From contig JAQIBO010000216.1 of the NCBI GenBank assembly GCA_027859055.1, positions 1 to 30,719 on the forward strand: a stretch of 30,719 bases of DNA. Reading direction: 5' to 3'. The notes beneath the pieces were generated by a model that saw only the letters and a program-made list of their open reading frames with translations, was not told the DNA's origin and did no database searches. This DNA is from Spirochaeta sp. (GTDB lineage Bacteria; Spirochaetota; Spirochaetia; DSM-27196; Alkalispirochaetaceae). Below are positions 1 through 8,108 of the stretch, piece after piece. How positions within the stretch are numbered: the first letter of the stretch is position 1; each line of letters opens with the position of its first letter. A program made the position numbers and the translations under genes.

Positions 1-75
1 ACGAGTCATTCGTACCGGAGACCAGGCTGCCGTTGGCAGCATGAATAAATACCATGAGGACGGGATGGGGATTCC

Positions 76-876
76 TTAAACTGTCAGAAATTTTGTGTTG
101 ACAGTTGGGCTCACTTCGTATCCTAATGCTGTTAATGCTGCAGGAGGAGTCAGACCAAGATCGTCAAACGTAGTTTCTTCTGAGAACGCCGCATCCCGCA
201 CCTCTACCGAAAGGTCTGTCGTGTTTGACTGATAGTTGATACCCGATCCGAGACTGACTCCCCTCCAGCGGATAATTCCCAATGGAAGCGACCGGGATTC
301 GATGATCTGATAATCCGCGCCGACCCCTATCGTCGTCGAACGAAAGGAGATGTTGTCAACAACCGTTCCTTCGGCGACGTTGAAGTATCCGAACTTGGCG
401 TTGACCCGAAGACGGTCGACCCAGCGACTGAGGTTGACCCCCAGGGAGACCGTAAGGGGTTGTATCGCGGCGCCAAAGTAGGCGTCACCATCGTTCTCAA
501 AGTCGGTCATCGAATCTTCTAACGCCGCTGCGCTCGGGCTTGGGGCGGCAATCGCAGCTCCGGTCCCCAGCACCAGGGCAAAAGCGCGGTAATCGGAGAA
601 CGACCGTTGCGTCGCCATATGGGTTGACGCGGCGCCGGCATTGGCGAACGCCCGGGCAAGGTCTTCCTGGTTTGCGAAGTTCTGGAGATCCGGATCGGTT
701 TCCAATTGATCTTTCAGGATATTCAGCTCATCCTGAAGCTGCGTCGTCGGGAACGCCGTATCATTGAAAATGATCGTCGGCGCTCTCACCGTAACATCAA
801 GCCCCTCGGCAAACACGGTCCCTGAAATCGCCATCATGACGATAACCGTCACTAACACCCCTCGTTTCGCCTGCAT
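76..876 (-). CDS. Exported outer-membrane beta-barrel-like protein, probably 3'-truncated
   Basis: Protein of 266 aa from the ATG at 876. This start is preferred over one 25 codons upstream because it begins a clear signal peptide (MQAKRG, a hydrophobic stretch, then VFA before EGL) and has a GAGGGGG ribosome site 6 nt upstream. The mature part has an Asp/Gln/Asn-rich helical section and then alternating hydrophobic/polar strands rich in Gly and Ser (roughly residues 140-235), as in small porin-like spirochaete barrels. No specific family is recognised. The C-terminus is odd: it does not end in the aromatic-terminated strand typical of barrels, and its last codons fall in an inverted repeat (79-106), so the gene may be cut short. 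It lies 87 bp downstream of the ABC gene on the same strand and probably has its own promoter. Confidence 0.6.
   Translation of the reverse strand: MQAKRGVLVTVIVMMAISGTVFAEGLDVTVRAPTIIFNDTAFPTTQLQDELNILKDQLETDPDLQNFANQEDLARAFANAGAASTHMATQRSFSDYRAFALVLGTGAAIAAPSPSAAALEDSMTDFENDGDAYFGAAIQPLTVSLGVNLSRWVDRLRVNAKFGYFNVAEGTVVDNISFRSTTIGVGADYQIIESRSLPLGIIRWRGVSLGSGINYQSNTTDLSVEVRDAAFSEETTFDDLGLTPPAALTALGYEVSPTVNTKFLTV
79..106. repeat. 8-bp perfect inverted repeat at the 3' end of the membrane protein gene
   Basis: AACTGTCA (79-86) is mirrored by TGACAGTT (99-106) around a 12-nt AT-rich spacer. It covers the last eight or nine codons and overlaps the stop of the outer-membrane-type gene. It has no T-tract of the kind expected of an intrinsic terminator. 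It could be an operator, a weak hairpin, or the end of an insertion sequence lying to the left of the window. What is seen is only the symmetry; the role is open. Confidence 0.5.
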
Positions 877-913
877 CAGTCGCCCCCTCGTAAAAAATGG
901 ATTGTACTTCGTA

Positions 914-941
914 AGTCTATACCATTTAGTCAGGATTTCAA
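914..941 (-). promoter_or_regulatory. Candidate sigma70-like promoter of the membrane protein gene
   Basis: On the minus strand TTGAAA (941-936), a 16-nt spacer and TAGACT (919-914) lie 37 nt before the ATG at 876. A normal leader with a Shine-Dalgarno site fits between. The -10 is only a partial match. Confidence 0.35.
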
Positions 942-963
942 TGTACCGCAAACGAAGAACGGT

Positions 964-2562
964 TTAGAGGGTATGTCGGCTTCCGAGCAGGCGATCCTCG
1001 ATCTCCCCCCGCGTCGCCTCACTCCACCGGTCGCCACTGCGACGGCGATCGAGGACGATCCGGGCAGGGCGCTCCTCGAGGAGGAGAATCCGGTCCGCAA
1101 CGGCGTACACAAAAGCGAGATCGTGTGAGGAGATCACCGTGGTGACTCTCGAGGCGGTGATCACCGACCGCAGGTACTCAGACAGCTCCGCTCTGTGAGC
1201 CTGGTCGATACCCGAGAGGGGCTCGTCGATGAGAAGCACGCCGGGCTGCGCGTGCAGCGCTCGCGCGAGCGCCACTCGCTGCTGCATACCCCCGCTGAGT
1301 TCGTCCGGAAACTGTCCGGCGGCACCCTCAAGGTTCACCGTCCGCAGGGCGGCTTTCCCACCCCGGTCAGCGTCTCCGCGGGCGGGACCGCGATCAACCG
1401 CACCCGCACCGCGTGATCCCAGGCGGACAAGTGCAACGTTGGTTGAGACGCGTCGCCAGGGGAGGAGACGCGGTTCCTGAAATACGATCGCCGGAGCGCA
1501 AGTGATCCCCGGGGGAACGGTGACCGCACCCTGCTGCGTCGAGAGCAACCCCGCGAGGAGTCGCAGGAGCGTCGTCTTTCCCACCCCGGAGGGACCGATA
1601 AACGCGGTTACCTCGCCGGCATCAAATGTTACGGTGAAATTGTCAAAAAGCGGCGTCTCGCTACGCTCCCAGGAGAAACCGATATCGCGTAGTTCGATCG
1701 GGATGGCCGGTTCCGGGGACGGCATCGGAGGCGCGGCTTCCACCTCGGCCGCGGCGTTACCCCCGGTCCCGGCGACCGCGCCCGCGGGGTCCGCGCCGAT
1801 CTCACGCTCGATCACTGCCCGCGGAACAACGGGGGCAGAGCGTCGTCGGCGACCGATCAACTGGATCGCCTTGTCGGTAACACCGGCGAGTACGATGAGC
1901 ACGACGGTCCAGGCAAAGACGCCCTCCGTCTCCAGGTAGAGTCGCGCCTCTCCCATCTGTGTACCGATACCGCGGGACGGCACGCTGAGCACCTCTGCGG
2001 CCACGGTCACCTTCCACGCGATCCCGTTGGCGGCGCGTATCCCGCCGATCACGGTATGCGCTGATCCCGGAATCCAGAGGTGTCGCACGCGGGACCACCT
2101 GGAGAAACCGAACGCCCGCGTCATCTCCTCGAGCTTCGGATCGACCCCCTGTACTCCCGTGAAAGCGCTCTCGTACAACAGCGGGAAAACCATGAGGAAC
2201 GCGACGAACACCGGAACGGTGCCGCTGGACAACCAGATTACTGCGACCAGGATGATCGAAATGAACGGGACCGCCCGAACCACGATCACCGAGGGCGCAA
2301 GAAGGTCGCGAACCGCCTCGCTTCGGGCGGCAAGCATCCCCAACGGTATCGCGACGACTGTCGCCGCTCCGAGCGCCCCGAGTCCGCGGAGCGCTGTTAC
2401 CAGCACTTCCTGTATGAAAGCAGGGGTAACGAGTAACCGCGCCGTCTGCAGAAGAACAATACCGGGGGCGGGAAGCGCTACCGTCACGTCGAGGAGCGCG
2501 GCGGCGCCCCACCACACCGCCAGAGGAAGAAGGAATCCGGCGAAACGCCAGATCCGTCTCAT
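964..2562 (-). CDS. ABC transporter, fused permease and ATPase (nitrate/sulfonate/taurine type)
   Basis: A 532-aa protein joining both cytoplasmic-membrane parts of an importer in one chain. Residues about 1-250 form a SsuC/TauC-like permease with several membrane segments and an EAA loop (EMTRAFGFSRWSRVRHLWIP). A proline/alanine-rich linker (about 250-290) follows. Residues about 290-520 form an ABC ATPase with Walker A GPSGVGKTT, Q-loop VFQEPRLLPW, signature LSGGMQQRV, Walker B VLLIDEPLSG and H-loop SSHD, all intact. A Gly/Arg/Asp-rich insert sits in the helical subdomain before the signature. In this family permease and ATPase are normally separate genes and a periplasmic binding protein is needed; none is visible here. 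The start overlaps the tyrS stop by ATGA with no clear Shine-Dalgarno site, so expression probably depends on coupling to tyrS. The substrate cannot be inferred. Confidence 0.88.
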   Translation of the reverse strand: MRRIWRFAGFLLPLAVWWGAAALLDVTVALPAPGIVLLQTARLLVTPAFIQEVLVTALRGLGALGAATVVAIPLGMLAARSEAVRDLLAPSVIVVRAVPFISIILVAVIWLSSGTVPVFVAFLMVFPLLYESAFTGVQGVDPKLEEMTRAFGFSRWSRVRHLWIPGSAHTVIGGIRAANGIAWKVTVAAEVLSVPSRGIGTQMGEARLYLETEGVFAWTVVLIVLAGVTDKAIQLIGRRRRSAPVVPRAVIEREIGADPAGAVAGTGGNAAAEVEAAPPMPSPEPAIPIELRDIGFSWERSETPLFDNFTVTFDAGEVTAFIGPSGVGKTTLLRLLAGLLSTQQGAVTVPPGITCAPAIVFQEPRLLPWRRVSTNVALVRLGSRGAGAVDRGPARGDADRGGKAALRTVNLEGAAGQFPDELSGGMQQRVALARALHAQPGVLLIDEPLSGIDQAHRAELSEYLRSVITASRVTTVISSHDLAFVYAVADRILLLEERPARIVLDRRRSGDRWSEATRGEIEDRLLGSRHTL

Positions 2563-3875
2563 GAGACTTCGAACTTATAGTGGCGTTTCTTTCCCGCCTT
2601 GAGGAGGAGTAAGCCACCGGTACTCCCGGTGTTCTGGGTGATATGGTCTACGCCGATCACCGCATCGACGTCGTCGATCTTCTCATCGTTGATCCGCGCC
2701 CCGCCCTGCTGGACGAGCCGGCGCGCCTCGCTCTTGCTTCCGCACAACTCGGCCCGGACAAAGAGGTCGAGGACACCGATACCGGTCTCGAGATCACCCC
2801 GCGGGAGCGTCGCCCCCGGCATCGCGTCCGCTCCTTCACCCGCACCGGAAAAGAGCGCCCGCGCAGCGCCGACCGCCTTCTCAGCCTCTGCCGCACCGTG
2901 GATCAACGAGGTGATTTCGGTTGCGAGACGCTCTTTGGCGGAGTTGATCGCTCCGGCGTCACTGGCTGCGTCCCCCGATACCAGCGATTCGATCTCCCCT
3001 GGCTCGAGAAACGTGTAGAGGTAAAAGAACTTCCGGAGGTCCGCATCGGGCACATTGCGCCAGTACTGGAAGAAGTCGTACGGCGATACGGTTCCTGAAT
3101 CGAGAAAAACCGCGCCTTTCTCCGTCTTGCCCATCTTCTTGCCGTCCGCACGCGTAACGAGAGGAAAGGTGAGACCAAAGCTCTCAGCGGGTCTCTCCTC
3201 CGTCCCCTCGATGCGACGGATCAGGTCCGCCCCGGCGACGATATTGCCCCATTGGTCGTCACCGCCGATCTGCAGCCGGCAGCCGCGCGTCTGATACAGC
3301 TTGAGAAAGTCGTAACTCTGCAACAGCTGGTAGTTGAACTCGATAAAGGAGAGTCCCGTCTCCATCCGCTGGCGATACGATTCAAAGGTGAGCATGCGGT
3401 TCACGGAAAAATGACGGCCGATATCCCGGAGAAACTCGATGTAGTTCAGGTCCGCAAGCCACTCCGCGTTATTCACCATCGAAAAAGAGGTACCCCGTAC
3501 CGAGAGAAAGCGGTCGATCTGCCCGCCGATCCGCTCGGCGTTGGCGTTGATCTCCTCAACGGTGATCATACGCCGCATCTCCGTTTTGCCGGAGGGGTCA
3601 CCGATGCGGGCGGTTCCGCCACCGACGATGACGATTCCGCGGTGGCCGAACTCCGCCAGGTGCGCCAGCGCGTAGATCGGGACAAGGTGCCCCACGTGAA
3701 GGCTTGGTCCGGTAGGATCCACCCCCACGTAAAACGTCACCGGGCCCTCGTCCATGCGCCGTTTCAGCAACGCCTCGTCGGTGCACTGGGCGAAGAATCC
3801 GCGCTCTTTCAGGCGCTCCAGCGCCCCGGGACGGTGCGGATGCCCGCCGGCCCCCTCAGCGGACCGGTCACTCAC
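2559..3875 (-). CDS. tyrS: Tyrosyl-tRNA synthetase
   Basis: Class I synthetase charging tRNA-Tyr in the cytoplasm, 438 aa, normal for bacterial TyrRS. The HIGH-type motif is HVGH (about residue 60) after VDPTGPSL, and the KMSKS loop reads KMGKT (about residue 248). The tyrosine-site region contains QLLQSYDFL and QIGGDDQWGN, and a C-terminal S4-like RNA-binding domain begins around SKSEARRLVQQGGARIND. The start is GTG at 3875, with GGAGGG 7 nt upstream and a GTGA overlap with the glyQS stop. It is the third synthetase gene in a gltX-glyQS-tyrS run, and its own stop overlaps the fused ABC gene. The first 15 or so residues are poorly conserved, so a slightly later start is possible. Confidence 0.97.
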   Translation of the reverse strand: MSDRSAEGAGGHPHRPGALERLKERGFFAQCTDEALLKRRMDEGPVTFYVGVDPTGPSLHVGHLVPIYALAHLAEFGHRGIVIVGGGTARIGDPSGKTEMRRMITVEEINANAERIGGQIDRFLSVRGTSFSMVNNAEWLADLNYIEFLRDIGRHFSVNRMLTFESYRQRMETGLSFIEFNYQLLQSYDFLKLYQTRGCRLQIGGDDQWGNIVAGADLIRRIEGTEERPAESFGLTFPLVTRADGKKMGKTEKGAVFLDSGTVSPYDFFQYWRNVPDADLRKFFYLYTFLEPGEIESLVSGDAASDAGAINSAKERLATEITSLIHGAAEAEKAVGAARALFSGAGEGADAMPGATLPRGDLETGIGVLDLFVRAELCGSKSEARRLVQQGGARINDEKIDDVDAVIGVDHITQNTGSTGGLLLLKAGKKRHYKFEVS

Positions 3876-5212
3876 GTACCGACCCTCCGGTACTCGCTGA
3901 TCGCCTTCCGAATTGTGGTGACAAGCTCCGCAACGGGAACGCGCACCTGTTCCATTGAGTCGCGGAAGCGAAGGGTGACGGTATCATCGTTCATCGTGTC
4001 GTAGTCAATCGTGATGCAATAGGGCGTGCCGATCTCGTCCTGCCGGCGGTAGCGACGCCCGATCGCACCGGACTGGTCGTAAAAGGTGGTGAAGTCGTCA
4101 CGCAGCGCCGTTTCAATCTCCCGCGCCTTTTCCGCCAGGCCGTCTTTCTTGACCAGGGGAAACACCCCGACCTGGACCGGCGCGATCTTCGGATGGAACC
4201 GCAGTACCGTGCGCGTGTCGTTCTCACCGACCTCCTCTTCTTCGTAAGCGTCGCTGAGGGCCATAAGTACGCTTCGGGTCAGACCGGCGGATGTTTCCAC
4301 GATGTAGGGGATGAAACGTTCTTTCGTCTCCTCCTCGAGGTAGTTGATCTCTTTGCCGCTGAACTCGCTGTGCCGGGAGAGGTCGTAGTCGGTCCGGTTA
4401 TGGATTCCCTCAAGCTCCTGCCACCCGAAGGGAAACTCGTACTGGATGTCAAACGCCGCTTTGGCGTAATGCGCCAGTTCGTCCGGGCCGTGCTCTTCGA
4501 ACCGCAGACGTTCCATGTTGATACCCAGTTTGTCGTAGTACTTCATCCGTTCCGCTTTCCAGAATTCAAACCATCTGTCGTCTTCACCGGGTTTGACGAA
4601 GTACTGCATCTCCATCTGTTCAAACTCAACGGTGCGGAAAATGAAGTTTTTCGTGACGATCTCGTTCCGGAACGCCTTCCCGACCTGGGCGATCCCGAAA
4701 GGAATCTTGACCCGCGAGGTCTGTACCACGTTGCGGAAGTTGACGTAGATCCCCTGGGCGGTCTCCGGCCGGAGGTACACTTTGCTACCCGAGTCGGTCG
4801 CCGGGCCAAGGTGGGTTTCAAACATCAGGTTGAACTGCCGCGGCTCGGAAAGGGGGTTTCCGTTGGGGCTGGTCTTCGTTTCCCGCTGTTCTTCGGTAAG
4901 ATGGTCCCACCGGTACCGCTCGTTGGTAACCGTGTCTTCCACCATCATGTCCGAAAAGTTGTCGACGTGACCGGAGGCCTTCCACACGGTAGGATGCATC
5001 AGGATCGCCGCATCAAGCCCCACGATGTTGTCGTGCAGCTGGGTCATCTCCTTCCACCAGAACCGCTGGATGTTGCTCTTCAGCTCAACGCCGAGGGGAC
5101 CGTAGTCCCATGCTGAGGCGAGGCCACCGTATATTTCCGAGGAGGGGAAGATAAATCCCCGCCGCTTTGAGAGACTGACGATCTTTTCCATCGTTTTCGG
5201 GTCCACGCTCAT
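3872..5212 (-). CDS. glyQS: Glycyl-tRNA synthetase, homodimeric (alpha2) type
   Basis: Class II synthetase charging tRNA-Gly, 446 aa, the single-chain alpha2 form rather than the separate GlyQ/GlyS subunits. Recognisable stretches are the N-terminal RRGFIFPSSEIYGG and WDYGPLGVELK, the motif 2 region GKAFRNEI, ELEGIHNRTDYDL, motif 3 VETSAGLTRSVLMAL, and a C-terminal anticodon-binding domain (from about FHPKIAPVQVGVFPL). The ATG at 5212 has AAGGAG about 10 nt upstream. It lies 93 bp after gltX on the same strand and overlaps tyrS by GTGA. The shorter intergenic stretch before it holds a small GTGCG/CGCAC stem but no convincing promoter, so co-transcription from the gltX promoter is likely. Confidence 0.97.
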   Translation of the reverse strand: MSVDPKTMEKIVSLSKRRGFIFPSSEIYGGLASAWDYGPLGVELKSNIQRFWWKEMTQLHDNIVGLDAAILMHPTVWKASGHVDNFSDMMVEDTVTNERYRWDHLTEEQRETKTSPNGNPLSEPRQFNLMFETHLGPATDSGSKVYLRPETAQGIYVNFRNVVQTSRVKIPFGIAQVGKAFRNEIVTKNFIFRTVEFEQMEMQYFVKPGEDDRWFEFWKAERMKYYDKLGINMERLRFEEHGPDELAHYAKAAFDIQYEFPFGWQELEGIHNRTDYDLSRHSEFSGKEINYLEEETKERFIPYIVETSAGLTRSVLMALSDAYEEEEVGENDTRTVLRFHPKIAPVQVGVFPLVKKDGLAEKAREIETALRDDFTTFYDQSGAIGRRYRRQDEIGTPYCITIDYDTMNDDTVTLRFRDSMEQVRVPVAELVTTIRKAISEYRRVGT

Positions 5213-5305
5213 ACTGTTACACTCCTTTTGTGTTTCCTTTGTCCAACTGTCCGGTTCACATGGCTCCGCCGGGCCGCAGGTGCGCTTCGCACGATCTGTC
5301 CGCGC

Positions 5306-6817
5306 TCATTCCCCCGCGGCATGGCGCTCCAGTTGCGCCCGCGCCCCGGCGATTCGCCGCCGCGCCTCTTCCAGCCCCAGCACCCGGATCGACCCGATCA
5401 GCGGCGGCGAGACGCGGCTGCCGGTGACGGCGACACGAAGGGGCATCATCAGATTGCCGAGTTTGGTGTCCTCCGCCTCCGCCGCGGCGCGGAACGCGTC
5501 GTCCAGCGCCTCCTCTCCGGCGCTGTCACCCGCTTCAGGGACCCCGTGCCGTTCAACCACACCCGCCGCAGTATCCAGCCATCGCAACGTTTCCGCAGCA
5601 TCGGCTTTCCTGGGTATCAACTCCTCGATCGGCCACGTATCGATCGTCTCGTAGACGAAACGGAGGAGCGGGACCACATCGGAAAGCGTCTTGAGCCGTT
5701 CCCGAATGAGCGGCAACAGGGCGGTCAGGCGCTCCTGTTCCGCCGGCGCGCTCCCCTCACCATCTTCCCCGGAGATCCAGCCGGCGGCCTGCACGTACGG
5801 TATCAGCAGGCTCAGCAGCCGCTGGTCATCGCACTGGCGAATATACTGGCCGTTGTACCAGTCCAGCTTTTTGTAGTCGAACACCGCCGGCGCTTTGTTG
5901 ATCTTTTCCACGGAGAAAAGCGTCTCCAGTTCCTCCCGGGTGAAGAACTCCCGTGAGTCGTCATAGGACCAGCCCAGCATCGTGATGTAATTGGTGACCG
6001 CCTCGGGCAGGTAACCCTGTTTGCGAAACTCGATCACACTGGTGGAACCGTGCCGTTTGGAGAGCTTGCTCCCGTCTTTGCCCATCACCATCGGCAGATG
6101 CGCAAACGCCGGCGGCTCCCAGCCGAAGGCGTCGTACAGAAGAATGTGCAGCGGCGTCGAGGGCACCCACTCCTGAGCACGCATCACATGGCTGATTTCC
6201 ATCAGGTGATCGTCGACAACATTTGCCAGGTGGTAGGTGGGAAATCCGTCGGACTTCAGCAGAACCGGGTCCGGGGGAAGATCCTTGTTCTTGCGCTTCA
6301 TCGTCCCGAGGACGAGGTCCTCAAACTCGGTCTTGCCGTCCAATGGAACCAACAGGCGAACAACCGGCTTGACCCCATCGGCTTTGTACTGTTCAACAGC
6401 TTCTGTGGAAAGGTCCCGTCCCGCGAAGTTGTAGCCGCCGCCGGTTGCCTCATCGCTGTCGGCTGTTTCCGGGTCAACCCGATCGGAGGTGTAATCCAGG
6501 TACGCCTTCCCGTTGTCTATCAGCCATTGGGCGTATTCCCGGTACATCTCCACCCGTTCGGATTGGACGTACGGTTCCTTGGCCCCCCCCGCCGCAGGGC
6601 TTTCATCGGCAGTTATTCCCAGCCACTGAAAGGTTTCGTAGATATCGGCGAGCGCCTCCGGATGAAAGCGCGTCTGGTCCGTGTCTTCCACACGGAGAAT
6701 AAACGTGCCGCCCCGGGAGCGCGCGAAGAAATAGTTGAACAGGGCCGTTCGGACGCCCCCGATGTGCTGCATCCCCGTCGGTGACGGAGCGTATCGTACT
6801 CGTGTTTCTCGTCCCAT
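5306..6817 (-). CDS. gltX: Glutamyl-tRNA synthetase
   Basis: Class I synthetase of 503 aa that charges tRNA-Glu. The N-terminus MGRETRVRYAPSPTG leads straight into the HIGH-type motif HIGG (about residue 18), followed by LRVEDTDQTR; the KMSKS loop is KLSKRHG (about residue 252). The C-terminal half is the helical anticodon-binding domain. ATG at 6817 is chosen because the family always begins a few residues before RYAPSPTG; a TTG 14 codons upstream would add nonconserved residues and overlaps the predicted -35 box. There is no Shine-Dalgarno sequence, but a TATAAT box ends 12 nt before the ATG, so the mRNA would have a leader of about 6 nt. First gene of the synthetase run. Confidence 0.97.
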   Translation of the reverse strand: MGRETRVRYAPSPTGMQHIGGVRTALFNYFFARSRGGTFILRVEDTDQTRFHPEALADIYETFQWLGITADESPAAGGAKEPYVQSERVEMYREYAQWLIDNGKAYLDYTSDRVDPETADSDEATGGGYNFAGRDLSTEAVEQYKADGVKPVVRLLVPLDGKTEFEDLVLGTMKRKNKDLPPDPVLLKSDGFPTYHLANVVDDHLMEISHVMRAQEWVPSTPLHILLYDAFGWEPPAFAHLPMVMGKDGSKLSKRHGSTSVIEFRKQGYLPEAVTNYITMLGWSYDDSREFFTREELETLFSVEKINKAPAVFDYKKLDWYNGQYIRQCDDQRLLSLLIPYVQAAGWISGEDGEGSAPAEQERLTALLPLIRERLKTLSDVVPLLRFVYETIDTWPIEELIPRKADAAETLRWLDTAAGVVERHGVPEAGDSAGEEALDDAFRAAAEAEDTKLGNLMMPLRVAVTGSRVSPPLIGSIRVLGLEEARRRIAGARAQLERHAAGE

Positions 6818-6829
6818 GAATAACCGGGG

Positions 6830-6859
6830 ATTATACAGACCGATCGGGCGGGACTTCAA
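6830..6859 (-). promoter_or_regulatory. Sigma70-like promoter of gltX giving a very short leader
   Basis: Minus-strand TTGAAG (6859-6854), an 18-nt spacer and a perfect TATAAT (6835-6830). Normal spacing to the start site puts +1 near 6823, about 6 nt before the gltX ATG at 6817. No ribosome-binding site fits in that leader. Confidence 0.6.
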
Positions 6860-6881
6860 GCGCAGTGGGGCCCGGCGGCAG

Positions 6882-8108
6882 TTACTGCTGCCGGTAGTAG
6901 CTCAAAAAGTCTCCGAGCTCGTGGATGGCACGGCGTAGTTCCTCCCGGTCGGGAAGAAACACGATCCGGAAGTGGTCCGGCTGCGCCCAGTTGAAGCCGG
7001 TTCCCTGCACCAGAAGAATTTTCTTCTCCACCAGCAGGTCGTATACGAATTTCTCGTCATTGGTTATCCCGAACCGGGCAGTGTCGATTTTCGGGAACAG
7101 GTACAGCGCACCGCGCGGTTTCACCGCACTGAGGCCGGGAATATCGTTGATCAGCTCCCAGGCGATATCACGCTGCTCCCGCAGTCGTCCGCCCGGCAGT
7201 ACAAGGTCACGGATACTCTGGTAGCCCCCCAGCGCCGCCTGAATCGCAAACTGCGCCGGCACGTTACTGCACAACCGCATGTTGGAAAGCATGTCCAACC
7301 CCTCGCGGTAATCATTCATGAGGTTCAGGCGGCCGCTCAGGACCATCCACCCCGCCCGGAATCCCGCTGCCCGATACGCCTTTGACAACCCGTTAAAGGT
7401 GATGCACGGAATATCGCGGCAATAGGTGGCGATCGAAACGTGCTCGTTGTCGTCGTAGAGGATCTTGTCGTAAATCTCGTCGGCAAGCACCAGCAGTCCG
7501 TGTTCCGCAGCCAGGTCGTGGAGCTCCTCGATGATTTCCCGGGGATACACCGCTCCGGTGGGGTTGTTCGGGTTGATAACCACCAGCGCCCGGGTGCGAT
7601 CGGTGATGCGGCTGCGAATATCGGCGATGTCGGGATTCCAGTCGGCCTGCTCGTCGCAGATGTAATGGACCGGTGTACCACCGGCCAGATGCACCGCGGC
7701 GGTCCATAACGGATAGTCCGGTGACGGGATAAGAACCTCGTCCCCGTCGTTGAGCAGGCCCTGCATGCTCATCACGATCAGTTCGCTGACACCGTTGCCG
7801 ATGTAGATGTCTTCTGTCTGAACGTCGAGCATGCCCCGCGCCTGGTAGTGCTGCATCACCGCTTTGCGCGCCGCAAAGATACCCTTGCTGTCCACGTAGC
7901 CCTGCGCCTCACGGAGATTGACGATGACGTCGTGAAGCAATTCGTCCGGCGCGTCAAACCCGAACGGAGCGGGATTGCCGATGTTCAGCTTCGCGACCCG
8001 AAACCCCTCTTCCTCAAGCCGCTGTGCTTCCTGAAGAACGGGGCCGCGGATGTCGTAACAGACATCGCTGAGTTTCTGAGATTTTTGAAAATTGCGGTTT
8101 TGTTTCAC
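6882..8108 (-). CDS. alaA: Alanine-synthesising PLP aminotransferase (AlaA/YfbQ type)
   Basis: Class I/II aminotransferase of 408 aa, closely resembling E. coli AlaA (glutamate-pyruvate aminotransferase) over its full length: KLSDVCYDIRGPVLQEA, KLNIGNPAPFGFDAPDE, QGYVDSKGIFAARKAVMQHY, VINPNNPTGAVY, and the PLP-lysine region FNGLSKAYRAAGFR. It makes alanine from pyruvate with glutamate as donor in the cytoplasm. The start is GTG at 8108, with GGGAG 5 nt upstream and a GTGA overlap with the preceding membrane protein gene; the open frame extends 46 codons further upstream, but that part has no family resemblance and overlaps the neighbour. Translation is probably coupled to that neighbour. The gltX promoter follows 22 nt after the stop. 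Confidence 0.93.
   Translation of the reverse strand: MKQNRNFQKSQKLSDVCYDIRGPVLQEAQRLEEEGFRVAKLNIGNPAPFGFDAPDELLHDVIVNLREAQGYVDSKGIFAARKAVMQHYQARGMLDVQTEDIYIGNGVSELIVMSMQGLLNDGDEVLIPSPDYPLWTAAVHLAGGTPVHYICDEQADWNPDIADIRSRITDRTRALVVINPNNPTGAVYPREIIEELHDLAAEHGLLVLADEIYDKILYDDNEHVSIATYCRDIPCITFNGLSKAYRAAGFRAGWMVLSGRLNLMNDYREGLDMLSNMRLCSNVPAQFAIQAALGGYQSIRDLVLPGGRLREQRDIAWELINDIPGLSAVKPRGALYLFPKIDTARFGITNDEKFVYDLLVEKKILLVQGTGFNWAQPDHFRIVFLPDREELRRAIHELGDFLSYYRQQ

Noticed and set aside
2..79. Plus-strand open frame at the left edge ending in TAA
   Set aside because: Only 25 codons are visible and no family is recognised, so it is not called as a gene; it is mentioned with the inverted-repeat finding.
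4193..5116. A plus-strand open frame of 307 codons opposite glyQS
   Set aside because: Antisense to a clear glycyl-tRNA synthetase; no motif or ribosome site.
5213..5305. Possible promoter or T-box-like leader before glyQS
   Set aside because: No convincing -10/-35 pair and no T-box motifs; only a short GTGCG/CGCAC stem is present.
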